This document shows positions 31,692 through 43,492 of a DNA stretch of 64,000 nucleotides, piece after piece. Source of the DNA: Hypomyces perniciosus (lineage: Eukaryota > Ascomycota > Sordariomycetes > Hypocreales > Hypocreaceae). The DNA lies in the NCBI GenBank assembly GCA_008477525.1, contig SPDT01000006.1:3127501-3191500 (forward strand), given 5' to 3'. The notes beneath the pieces are model-generated. The model was not told the origin of the DNA. It saw only the letters and a list, made by a program, of their open reading frames with translations, and did no database searches. Position 1 is the first letter of the stretch. Each line of letters opens with the position of its first letter. The translations under genes and the position numbers were made by a program.

Positions 31692-33461
31692 ATGCCTACC
31701 GCTTCTCAGAGCGATGGCGCGAAGCGCAAACGGGCTTCCACAGGAGAGAAAGTTGCCAAGCGGCGGCGCTCATCAAACGATGAGGCCGAAGACCCAAACG
31801 CGAAGGTTCTGCTCATGGAACAGGGAATTCTGGAGTCCAAGAAGAATTACAACGACATCACCATCCTTCTGAGCACTGCGAGCGGCTTCGAGAATGGAGA
31901 GCCAGAGTCGATGCTGGCAACTGTGGCTTTATGTCGCATCTTCATGCGGTTACTAGCCCAAGGATCTCTCATCTCAAAGAAGAATTTGTCTGAGAAGGAC
32001 TCGGTTGTTGTGGGCTGGCTGAAGGATCAATTTTCTCAGTTCAAATCATTACTCCTGGAGATCTTGAAGGATGAGGAGCTCGCCGCAACAGGATTGACCC
32101 TTTGCATGAGAGTACTCAAGGCCGAGGGCGAGCACCTTTACGATAAGGAAGAATACACCTTCCCCCAAGCGTTTTTTGAGGGTATTGTCACGGCCATCAT
32201 CATGTCTGACAATGAGGATGTCAGGAAAGCGTTCCTCGAGGAGTATGTGGAGGAATACGATGACGTTCGGTATTTTACGTTCAAATCAGTCAAGTCAGTC
32301 TCTTTTATTCACACGAGGAAGTACTGTTACTTACATTCATGCAGGACCATCTTGGATCGACGAGGAAAGGAGGAAATTCCAGACGGACTTTTCGACAGAG
32401 TGTTTACTCTTTTATCCGCCCTGGATGGTGTCCCCAAATCCGCTGATGAGCTTGAAGACTTCTATGTTCCGCGCCCTCAAAAGAAATCCCACAATCTTCG
32501 ATCAGTTATCCAACACAAGAGACAGGGTCAAGACGCCTGGCTAGCTGTCATGGGCATAGTGGAGAGCAAAGATCACCGAAAACGCATCCTGAATGTGATT
32601 TCCACGACCATTGCGCCATGGTTCACAAAACCGGAGTTGCTATCAGACTTTCTCACAAGCTGTTACAATGCGGGCGGTTCGATGTCCTTGTTGGCTTTGT
32701 CTGGCGTTTTCTATCTCATTCAGGAGCGAAATTTGGATTATCCATCTTTCTATCCGAAGCTCTATTCACTCGTTGATAGAGACATTCTCCACTCAAAACA
32801 TCGCTCGCGTTTCTTCCGCCTCCTGGATACGTTCCTCGGCTCAACCCATCTTCCTGCCGCTCTGGTTGCCAGCTTTATCAAACGGCTTTCGCGACTGTCA
32901 CTTAATGCGCCACCTAGCGCCATTGCGTTTGTCATTCCTTGGATCTATAATCTCCTTAAGCGTCACCCTCTCTGCACCTTCATGATCCACCGTGATTCGC
33001 GAGATCCCGAGGTGAAACAACATATCCAGAACAATGGGGTTGAAGATCCATTCAACCCTGATGAGACAGACCCCATGGACACAGGCGCAATCGACAGTTG
33101 CTTGTGGGAGGCTGTGCAGTTGCAGTCTCACTACCACCCCAACGTTGCGACGATTGCCAAAATCATCTCTGAGCAATTTACCAAGCAATCATACAATATG
33201 GAAGATTTTCTCGACCATTCGTATGCTACTGTAAGTCCCGCGTTTATTCACTGTTAATTATGTTCGGTTTGCTAACTCTTCGAACCAAAGTTGTTGGAGG
33301 CCGAAATAGCAAAGGAAGTTAGGAAGGCTCCGGTCGTGGAATTTCACATCCCAAAGAAGATTTTCCTGCCTCAAGAGCTTCCAGCAACAAACCCGGATAG
33401 CCTGCTGGTGAAGCTATGGGATTTTGAGGGATCGTCCAGGGGCAGTGTCCAGGCTGCATGA
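31692..33461 (+). CDS. NOC4: NOC4, nucleolar complex protein of the small-subunit processome
   Basis: Nucleolar protein of the CBF/MAK21 family, needed with Nop14 for 40S subunit maturation and export. 552 aa, three exons: 31692-32293, 32345-33230 and 33291-33461. The N-terminus has a bipartite basic nuclear signal (AKRKRAS, AKRRRSS). The CBF/MAK21 domain lies in the C-terminal half (LLALSGVFYLIQERNLDYPS; FFRLLDTFLGSTHLP; IPWIYNLLKRHPLC). The first intron (51 nt) is a multiple of three and has no stop, so it reads through as 17 extra codons if retained; phase and the smooth KTILDRRGKEEIP join support splicing. The last exon gives the usual basic-acidic end. Confidence 0.92.
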
Positions 33462-34173
33462 AACCGCATATCTGGGTAAGCCAATCGACGACCAGCACGG
33501 CATCCAAGACATGGGTTCGTTGGCACTGGGTCTTACAGGTTGGGAGCACAAATAGACATATCTATGTAATTAACGCGTATACGGCGCATGCTTGGAAAAA
33601 GTCACATCAATTTTATCACATTCCTATTCGACGCGACGATACAGAGAAATGGATTCGTGCATATGTTGTTTCACATGACGACGGATTGCCACCCCCGTTA
33701 TGTTCATAACGGCTCCGAAGGCAATTCACCAAGATCACCGAGGCACAGGCCGTACATACAATGCAACCACAACAATGAAATATAATCCATAACAATAAGC
33801 CGCAGGTTTCCGCACGCGCAGTGGCTAGTATTATTTATTGCCAGTACGAAGTACTAGCACTATTACTACGTACGTACCTTAATGGGCTGCGCGCTAACGA
33901 GCCCCGCTCAGCTGCAAAGTACAGGGCTGTCATAGATGACGGAACTCTCTCTGAGTGGCTCTACTCCGTAGTAGATCCATTCATAGCATCTTGCTAACTT
34001 GGAAGCTGGCCCAGTTCACTGACATCACAGCACGGGCACCGTTTCCCCCTTAGCCCTTAACCTTCCAGAGCTTTTTCAACCGTTCATAAGCATTGACTCG
34101 GCCTCCAGCCTCCGGATCTGAGCGAGACGGTGCTCTAGATGATGGTCTCCAGGTCACAGATGGGCTGCTGAAG
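33462..34173. other. Intergenic region
   Basis: No gene seen. Contains TACTCCGTA at 33962-33970 and ACGTACGTAC at about 33868-33877. Confidence 0.6.
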
Positions 34174-36781
34174 ATGTCCAGCAGCAATCGCTTCAACCCC
34201 CTCGGTGCCGCGTCGAACTCCCCAACCAAAGCCATGAGTTCGTCGTCAGCAAGTCAGGCGGCAAAATCCACCGATCCGCCCCAGAGACCCGCACCGAGAA
34301 AGCGGAAGGGTCACCGCGGCGGTAAGAAGAAGCGGTCGAGGAGAAAGAGCTTTGCCATCCTTCACGAGGACAGCCATGACGAGCTCGAAGAGTCCTCCCG
34401 CGAGGGCTTCTACCAGGTTGCGCAGGGCAACCTCAGCGGTACAAGTATCGATAGCGAGGCATTGCTGGACCATAGGTGAGCCTGCCCTCGCGCTAGACAT
34501 ATGCTTCCCGTTCGGCATGTAACCGTTCTTTAGGGAGCAACAGCCTATGCGCATCAGACGCTCATCCACCATCGTGGGACCTAGCTCGTTCCAAAACCCG
34601 TTCCCTTCCTTAGGGGCCAGCCGGCTTCGGTCGATGCAATCGGCGAATAACGGCGATGCCAGTCCCTCCAGTCGATGGGACGAGTCAGCTCCGTTGCTGT
34701 CGGAATCGATCAGACGCCCTGCTTCCCAGGCCGGCGTATCCAACTACGGAACAGGCGACGCCAGAGGAAGTCGACCACGAAGCCAGAGAACAACATCTAG
34801 CACGTCGACTTCGAGAGCGAGGCTAGCGGCCGCGTTTGGTTCAAGGGACAGATACGATGTTAACCACCCACCGTCTGTCCCTGGCTCTCCGACTTTTGGT
34901 CCAGTGGACCGAATAGACATGAACTTTGGCGATGTCATGATGAGAGATGAGCTTGCCATGAGCGACGATGAGGCTCTGTCAGATGCTGGGGGGGCCGTTC
35001 GGGACCACCGGTCGGAACGATTGACACCCAACGCCGCTGGTGACGTCTGCTTTCCTGGTCCTGGGATGTCCGAACTTGGCGATGACGAGACGCCTTCCCG
35101 ATATGAGGATACACGCCAGTACAGAGCGCGTCGACACAGGGGCAGGTGGCCCGACCTATCGATACTGGAGGACTGGATGCGCTTCGAGAAGGAAGATCGA
35201 AGGGACGAACGTCGGGTGAAGAAAATCACTGAGCCGAAGCTTATCAACGGTAGATTGCGGCCAGTACGAAAGGGCTGGTATGAAACATACGACGAGGCTC
35301 CATACAGATTTACATATTTCAACGAGGAATTCCAGAGCACCATTCACAGTCAGACCATCTCGGAGCTCGTCCAGCAGGGTAGCGACTTTCGGGAACTGTT
35401 CATACCCGAACCACGCATACTCTCGGACGATGAAAGCGATACGGACGAAGAGATCTTGTCTAGATTTTCCAAGGCTCGTCATTCAATGGGAGGGGAGATA
35501 GATACGAAGCTACCAAGCCGCCAACCCTCCATGTCAGATCCCCGACGGGAGGGTGTGATCTCGCCTCCACCCAAAGATGTGACATCAACGAGCTCGAGAT
35601 CCGCTTCTCTCCGCGATGCAGCAAGCGGGACCAAGTCTCCAGAGGATACCATTCCCACAATTACACAGCCAACAGCGCCAAAAATAGAAGAAAAACCGAT
35701 TCGATATGGAGATAGGCCAGTCTGGTGGCTGGATGTGCTCTGCCCTACTGAAGATGAGATGAAGGTTTTATCAAAGGCCTTTGGGATTCATCCTCTGACA
35801 GCAGAAGATATCATGCTCCAAGAAGCTCGCGAAAAGGTTGAGCTCTTCCGCCATTACTACTTCGTTAACTACCGCACATTCGACCAGGATATCAATAGTG
35901 AGAACTTCCTAGAGCCTGTCAACATGTATGTCGTCGTCTTCCGAGAGGGGGTGCTCAGCTTTCACTTCTCTATGACGCCGCATCCCGCCAACGTCCGTCG
36001 CCGGATACGACAGCTGAGAGACTATTTGATCCTCTCTTCGGATTGGATTTCTTATGCTATTATTGACGACATTACCGACGTCTTTCAACCCTTAATTCAG
36101 AACATTGAGGATGAAGTTGACGAGATTGATGATGCTATTCTGCGGCTTCATTCGTCGGCAGATAAGCGCTTGCAAAACGAAGAAGGCAGACCATCGAAAT
36201 ATGACGATACTACGACAATAACAGATCCGAGTAGCGATATGCTTCGGCGTGTTGGAGACTGCAGAAAACGAGTCATGAGCCTATACAGACTGCTGGGGAA
36301 CAAGGCAGATGTTATCAAGGGCTTCGCCAAGCGGTGTAATGAACGCTGGGAAGTCGCCCCAAGATCGGAAATTGGCCTTTATCTAGGTGATATTCAGGAT
36401 CATATTGTGACCATGACCTCGAATCTGAGTCACTACGAGAAGTAAGGAAACACCTTTAGCGTGCTCTTTTTCGTCAAAACAATATGTGCTAACAGGCTTT
36501 ACAGGATTCTGGCACGATCTCATGGCAACTACCTTGCTCAGATTAATATCCGCATGAACGAGCGACAGGAACAAACCGCCGACGTTCTCGGCCGGCTTAC
36601 CGTTCTGGGCACCATCGTCTTACCCATGAATATCATCACCGGCCTGTGGGGCATGAACGTCTGGGTCCCGGGTCAGGAATACGAGGGAGATTTAAGTTGG
36701 TTTATAGCCATCACGGCAGGCCTTATTCTCTTTGGCCTGGCGTGTTATTGGACTGCGAAGCGGGTGTATGGTATTGTCTAG
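34174..36781 (+). CDS. MNR2: CorA/Mnr2-type magnesium transporter
   Basis: CorA-superfamily Mg2+ channel with the long N-terminal extension of fungal Mnr2/Alr proteins; Mnr2 acts at the vacuole in yeast. 828 aa, three exons: 34174-34475, 34534-36441 and 36505-36781. The N-terminus is Ser-rich with a highly basic block (RKRKGHRGGKKKRSRRKSF). The cytosolic domain runs from about VWWLDVLCPTEDEM to the long helix. The two C-terminal membrane segments carry the ion-selectivity signature GMN (residues 786-788, GLWGMNVWVPGQ). Whether it sits in the vacuolar or plasma membrane is not visible from sequence. The start at 34174 is the first ATG in frame. Confidence 0.9.
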
Positions 36782-37601
36782 GACGGAAACTGAACTTATA
36801 CCCTTCTGCTGGTTGACTTACCCGGGAGGGATTGTGGAAAGCTGACATTTTTACCTTTCTAGTTTGGGAGTTACTGGGCTGTTTGGCTATTAGACTGGAC
36901 AGCGATTTGCACGGCATTCGAGTACGACATAGGTTGACTAAACAGGTAGCGAATATCATAACTACTGCATATTGGAGCATGGTGGCCATTTTGTCTGTTC
37001 ATCGGACAGACTAGGCATTGCACAGTGGCCCAATGAATAGCTCACACAAACTGTTGTTGCATATTAAATTGATGGCGTATTTGTATTACACCTATATAGG
37101 TTCTAATCCCGAGACCCCTTTTCGCGCGAACCAGTGCGCTGTTTCAATATTGGCCATCCTATCCATATGTCTGTACATTTAAGGGTATATCTGACACTTA
37201 TCCTAGGTAGGCATCCCGCGTGGAATGAGGCCGATTCCATAGTGTTCTCTGATCTGATAGAAAGCTGCTCATTCCGATCAGTGAAATGGCTAACTTGCTA
37301 CAGCCGAATTCCTTAGTATCCCGTCTCTTCTCATATTTCATAGCAGACCTACCAGAATGAGCCTGTGACTATACAAGACGCACAGAGAGGAAGGTTTCCT
37401 GCTGGGTACATGTAGTTGCCCGCCATTGGGACCGCAGATTTACATTTTGCTTCAAGGTGGTGCTTGGGCTAGCCCATGAGTTAGAATGCATTTGGAATTG
37501 GCCTGAATCCCAAAATCGTCGCACCTGGTGTGTATTTGGCACAGTCGGCTCCGATCTCGGCTTCCTAGTTTGGCACCACATGAATGACACAGTTAGATAT
37601 C
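36782..37601. other. Convergent 3' intergenic region
   Basis: Between the Mg transporter (+) and CstF-64 (-). No gene seen. Confidence 0.6.
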
Positions 37602-38669
37602 CTAACGTCGCTGACCAGCGAAGGTAGCTCTGAGGGCCATGATCTGCTGTCTATCGGCCTCGGGAAGCATATCGATCTGAGCCTGGGGTAGTTCCATCAC
37701 GGCACGCATCAAAGTGTCAGGATCTTGTGCAACAGGGGCAGCGGGTGGGGCAGCAGCTGAGGCACCATAAACGGGATTGCTAGCCGCAGGAGGTGCGTAA
37801 GGCATTCCAGCGACGGGCGGCGTGTGGTTGGCCACAGGCACAGCGGGATAGCCAGGCATCGGCGCCTGGGCATAGCTAGCAGGCGCAGGTTGAGCCGCCG
37901 GGGGTGCCCCAGGGTCGACAACGGATTGGATTGCCTCAGGAGAAACCAGGCCCATCAAGAGAAGAGCCTGAAAGACGGCATATGCTAGTTGAGGTGCTTG
38001 CTGAAGAAGCTCTGTGGCTCGCTGGGGTTCTGATGCGGCCAAAGACTTCATTTGACTCAGAATATCCAGTAGTTGTGGTGGTGGGAGGGTATTGAGTGTT
38101 CTTGAAATAGCATCCGTGCATGTCAGGCCAGGTGGGATCTCTTTCCCAGAAGGAAGTGGCGGAAGAGAGGTCGATTGAGAGCTGTAGCCTGAGGCGCTGC
38201 CATTGGAGGCATTGGGATTATGGTTGGATGTCTGGTCGGGTCAGCTTAGGTCAAAGGACATGGTGACAATGCCGTAGCATACTTGATTGTCATCGTCGCT
38301 GCTTTTCTGCTCATTGGAAAAGTCAACCCGGAGCTTTCGACCCATGATTTCGTAGTCATTGAGGTTGCGAACCGCTGAAGAAGCCGAGTCTGTGGAGCAC
38401 TGTCAGCTAGAGCACTCTGAGCCGCGGACAGGTGGTCGCACCAGTATCGGGATAGTCTGCAAATCCAAACCCCTTCGGGCGTCCAGTTTCCGAATCGTAC
38501 ACAAGGCGGAAGCGTTCGACTTTGCCGGCACTGCTGAAGATGTCGGCGATCTGCTCTTCAGTGAGGCCTGGGTACTCGGTTAGCGATATGCGTCTCCATA
38601 AATTATATGATACACACCGTATGGGATATTCCCCACGAAAACAACTCGGGAGGGAGGTCGTGTCGACAT
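37602..38669 (-). CDS. RNA15: Cleavage stimulation factor CstF-64 / Rna15
   Basis: RNA-binding subunit of the mRNA 3'-end cleavage and polyadenylation machinery. 304 aa, four exons on the minus strand: 38669-38618, 38567-38442, 38389-38283 and 38231-37602. An RRM fills the N-terminus with RNP2 (VVFVGNIPYG) and RNP1 (KGFGFADY), assembled across two introns. The hinge region that binds CstF-77 follows (TLPPPQLLDILSQMKSLAAS; QLAYAVFQALLLMGLV). A Pro/Ala-rich linker leads to the C-terminal helical domain (LPQAQIDMLPEADRQQIMAL) ending AGQRR. All introns are 50-52 nt, and phase and domain continuity fix each junction. Confidence 0.94.
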
Positions 38670-39340
38670 GTTGATGGTGGGAGGATTGGGGAAGGCCAAT
38701 CGCGAAGCTGGTGGGAACGATGAATCGAGGGTGAAGGGATATCGCAAGTCTGAATGGTTTATCTGCGCGGTCTTATCTGACGCGCAAATCAGAAGGGTAT
38801 GGATACCACCACAGAGACAACTGAGTACGAGTATAGAGGCGGTGCGCTGATGAAAATACACGCAATACCCAAGCAGCGAGGACTGCGTTGTTGTTTGAAA
38901 GCTCCAAGTTTTCCCAAAATGCAGCTTGCCAAATGTACCTAGTACAGACAGAGTACTTCGTACGGAGCACCTCTCTGACCGAGAAGAGGAATAGTTCCGC
39001 GCGCTCTATGTCCGGGGATTTGCCGACAAACCGCCCCCTGCAGCCGCAAGTTTCATGTTAGGTGGCCTACAAGTACTCTGTAGACAGTTTAGTTCAATTG
39101 AAGGCGGCAAGTCTAGACCGTAATAAGAATAGCCAGCTTCAGGTGTATTTGCGAGGTGGCCTCAATTCATTGATCTCTCGTGTCAGACGCCTTGCGCAAC
39201 CCACCAGCTCCCATGCAATTGAGGGTTTCTTTTCTTTCGCTCACCTTTTGCGGTTTCTTCTCGGTGTCTGCGCTGTGTCATTGATTGTTCTTTCGGTGGG
39301 GACTGAGTTTGGCTGTTGGCTTTGAGCCCACCAGTTCGCG
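38670..39340. promoter_or_regulatory. Divergent promoter, CstF-64 / ERV46
   Basis: 671 bp shared upstream region. It holds related near-copies of the 9-mer (GTACTTCGTACGGAG at about 38952-38966 and AGTACTCTGTAG at 39070-39081) but no coding frame. Confidence 0.5.
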
Positions 39341-40763
39341 ATGCCTGCCAAGTCGAGATTCACAAGGCTCGATGCCTTCACGAAGACGGTGGATGAAGCG
39401 CGAATCCGGACCACGAGTGGTGGAATCGTGACAATTGTGTCATTGCTGGTGGTGCTATGCCTCTCGTGGGGAGAATGGAGAGAGTACCGGCGCATCGTGG
39501 TGCATCCCGAGCTCGTCGTGGATAAGGGCAGAGGTATGCGAAATTGCTCTGTTCTGTTATTGTTTGCGCGCAGAACGATGGCTGATCCATGATTACAGGA
39601 GAACGAATGGATATCCACCTAAACATCACATTCCCCAAAATGCCCTGCGAGCTTCTGACACTTGACGTGATGGACGTATCTGGCGAGCAACAGCACGGAG
39701 TCGCCCACGGAATTGCCAAGATTCGCCTTTCTCCTCAGTCAAAGGGCAGCCATGCCATTGAGAGCAACTATCTGCCACGGCTTCACGAACCAGCCGAACA
39801 TCTCGATCCCAATTACTGTGGTGCCTGCTATGGTGCTCCCGCCCCAAGCAACGCCCAGAAGGCTGGGTGCTGCCAAACCTGTGACGAAGTCCGGGAAGCC
39901 TATGCGCAAGCGTCATGGTCCTTTGGTAGAGGCGAGAACGTTGAACAGTGCGAGAGAGAGCACTACTCCGAGAAACTGGACCAGCAGAGGGAAGAGGGTT
40001 GCCGTATTGAAGGTTTGCTTCAGGTGAACAAGGTGATTGGAAATTTCCACCTTGCTCCCGGCAGGAGTTTCAGCAATGGCAACATGCACGTGCACGATCT
40101 CAAGAATTACTGGGACGTTCCCGAGGGGAAGCAACATGACTTCACCCACATCATCCACTCACTTCGATTTGGACCTCAAATCCCGGCTTCCCTGACTGAT
40201 AAAATTTCCAGGAAGGGGGGGTCGTTGCCTTGGACCAACCACCATATCAATCCCTTGGATGGGACTAAGCAAGAGACGACTGACGCCAACTTCAGCTACA
40301 TGTACTTTGTCAAGATCGTCCCGACGTCTTATCATCGGCTGGGATGGGAGAAGGATATTAAGCAGCTGACCAGCCTAGGCGCTACGGATGATAGCCTCGA
40401 GACGCACCAGTATTCCGTCACCAGCCACAAGAGGAGTTTGATGGGTGGTGATGACGCAAAGGAAGGACATGCGGAGCGATTGCACTCCAAGGGTGGTATT
40501 CCTGGCGTTTTCTTCTCATATGTGAGTGCATCCATACCACATATCTGACAGGCAGTGTTGAACGATGACGCTAATAACAAACAATGCAGGACATCTCCCC
40601 AATGAAGGTTATGAACCGCGAGGAACGATCCAAGACTTTCTTGGGTTTCCTCTCTGGGCTTTGCGCCATTGTAGGCGGCACCTTGACAGTGGCGGCCGCG
40701 GTTGACCGTGGGTTGTTTGAGGGTGCTGTCAAATTGAAGAAGTTACAGTCGAAGGATCTCTAG
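39341..40763 (+). CDS. ERV46: ERV46, COPII/COPI vesicle cargo receptor
   Basis: ER-Golgi cycling membrane protein that works with Erv41 in retrieval of ER-resident proteins. 429 aa, three exons: 39341-39533, 39599-40521 and 40590-40763. The N-terminal motif SRFTRLDAFTKTVDEARIRT is the family hallmark, followed by membrane segment 1 (GGIVTIVSLLVVLCLSWGEW). The lumenal domain has the paired cysteine motifs CGACYG and CCQTCDEV. A second membrane segment (LGFLSGLCAIVGGTLTVAAA) precedes a short cytosolic tail with lysines. GIPGVFFSYDISPMKVM, typical of the family, is created by the last splice. Confidence 0.95.
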
Positions 40764-43492
40764 GATGTTCACAAGCTATAGAAATTGTACAGTGCTGAGC
40801 GGGTAAACGCATGGGATAAGGCGTTCTGGATGATATGGGTTTGAAAAATGAAGCAATAAAAAAAAGGAAACCCAATGTAAATCTATCTTCAGGTACGGAG
40901 TAGTAAGTACGGAGTACTAGTAGCATTGGTATCAAGTCGTCAGGGTCCGTGGTCTGCATTTTTTGTGTTATTCTTACAGGGTAGTTGATGTGCCACATGG
41001 CGAACTTGCTTGGTCAAAACATTCATGCTCGTGCTTGTGGGCACGAAACCATCCCGTTGACAATGGCGGGTATTGCCTTTTGGTGGAAGGAATTTACGAG
41101 TTGTAGTGGTAATTGGAGTAGGATTTGAACAAGTGTCGCTGTCATTTGCATCCTTCAAGTCGTATTCGACTGACTGCTGACAACTCTGCTGAGGATAGAA
41201 CCTTAATCTATAAATAGACAGGTAGTAGCTCGAGCTGATGATTCAATAATAGTTGGGACCTAGTGAAATTCCGGTGTCGACCGAGTTGAAGAGTCAAAGA
41301 GTCGAAGAGTGTGTCCACAGCCATGTGCTGCCGGAGTGTTTTCGTATTTGCACCACAGCTGTTTCACCTGTTGCTGTGGAGAATAGGGCGCTGCGACAGA
41401 ACAACCCCGGGCCCATATGAAGTATGTCTGCATGGAATTTGGAGTGATTACTACTACGAGTACAAGTACTCCGTAGAGAGCGGGAAACGCATATCGGTGC
41501 TTGACATAGATAGATACGGAGTATTAGTATCGTTGGAATAAAGGAGCCGGATGTTGTGCAGATTGCGGTTTATTATGCCGCATGCCTTGTAGATTGATGC
41601 TCATTTCGCTACGCTGTTGCGCTCGTATCGCACGGAGAATGTACCGAGCACTGTGATTTGCATTGAACCCCAAGTGCCATGGTCAATAATAGCAAATGCG
41701 CTTGGCGATATTAATGGAGTCCATATGTGGCGACTGTGGAGCTGGAGTTGATGAGTGATGCTGACCGCAGCTGGTCGCGTCCTGTCTTACCTATGCTGTG
41801 AGTGTGAGTGAGTGTGAGTGTGAGTGTGAATGGTGCTTTTCGCCACGGCGGCGCAGCAGATACGTAATTCGTTTCCGAAAAGCTGAAGGGGCTGATGGGA
41901 TTTATGGTACTATATTGGCAACAGTCGATGTATGATGTCGACACACATTGCATGCATCCGCCCTGGTTGGAGCGGCTGTTTTATGTACGAGTATGTTGGT
42001 GGCGCAGAACCGCATGTACCCCATATGGAGAACGGAGCACGGAGCACGGAGCACTGCATTTCCGCAATCTGTACTCCGAATGCAGGAAATAATGATTTTC
42101 CGTCTGCAGACGGGTTGAAATTGCATGGACTGAATGCGCCGTATTACTCCGTCAGTCAAGCAGATAAGCAAAGAAAAAGAAGGCCAATGCACCCCAGATG
42201 ATGGCTTGTTGCCCGCTGCCAATTATACACCATGGGTCCCTGACTCGCCCGGGCCCAAGAGAGGCCGCTGTGTTTGGAGGTCTGGTGACTTGTTGCATAA
42301 CTATGGAGCGAAGTAGTACGGAGTACGAAGTATTACGAGTAATAGTAGTAGTAGTAGTAACGCCTGAACTGGCTTGACATTCTGGGGAGATTGCCCGAGA
42401 TTACCTAGTGCTGGCGTCTATTTCTGTCAAGCCACAGAGACTAGGGGGGCCATGGCAAAAAGCACGCAGCACACACACATGTGGGCATGGCCCGCTTGCC
42501 CGCTAGGAACGCAACCAGAACACCCTAAATCACTAAATCACGGGCATGATTGCATGGATGGCATGGCAAGGGAAGGTCGCTGGGCGACGACTGGTACCTG
42601 ACCTGATTCTGAAGAGCCATGTACTTCGTACCCTGTACTACATGTAGTTTAGGTGCAGCGACCTGTGCATGCTAGCAGCCAGGGGGGCCCGCGCTGTACT
42701 GTAAGGGTCCTTAGTCTAGCGACATGACCTCCTATCCTCCTGTTGCTGGCGCAGCGCAGTGTCTGTCTGTGTACGAAGTACTACCCCATCATCACCCACT
42801 GTTCCCGTCTGTCACTACTATTATCCATTATCCTCCTCCTCCCTTCCCCGTCCTGGCCACCTATTGATCGGTGAGGCACACAATACGCCGAACCTCCAAC
42901 AAAGGGAAGCGTCGAGCTCATCGATTTTGTGTGTGCTCTGGCGACAGCCGCTCGTTTCTTCTGCCGGCACCGGCGAGCTCCCGTCGCTTCTCCTCCTCCC
43001 CACTGCGTGACGAGACGGACGGACATTCTACGACAACAGATTGCTGGGCATCACTCGTCCTCGTCCTCGTCCTCGGCTGCCCTGCGCTGCGACACCACCG
43101 TCTGTTTTCCTTTCGACAATCTTCGATTCGACCTTTCGCCTACCGCAGTCACTCGTGCTCACGATTTTTACATACCTTTTTTCCTTTTGTCGCTCCTTGG
43201 ACTATCTCTTTTGTTTGTTTGTTTGTCAGTTCCCATGCGCTGTGCTGCCCATACACATAGTTGCCGAGCCGTCGCGACACCACCCGCTCACGACGCATCA
43301 GCGGCAACACGAATATAGAGTTTATCAGTTGGGTTAAGGTTCGACCGACACGATACGTCGAAGCTTCGAGGGATAGTCCGACGGGACTCGATCACAATAT
43401 TTATTTACTCCTACCCCGTCGACTTCTGGCGCTTGCGCTTGGATGAAAACAATCTTCGACAGCTAGAGCGATAGTAGAGCAGGACAGTCACA
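40764..43492. other. Long intergenic region rich in the TACGGAGTA motif; leader of the Sel1 gene
   Basis: 2.7 kb without a supportable gene. It holds at least five TACGGAGTA/TACTCCGTA copies (40894, 40908, 41467, 41515 and 42317), a TGAGTG repeat (about 41797-41829), a GGAGCAC triplication (42033-42052), a TAG microsatellite (about 42343-42357) and, nearer the gene, long C/T-rich tracts (42780-43250) with a TCGTCC repeat at about 43048-43070. This looks like a long 5' UTR/promoter. Confidence 0.55.
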
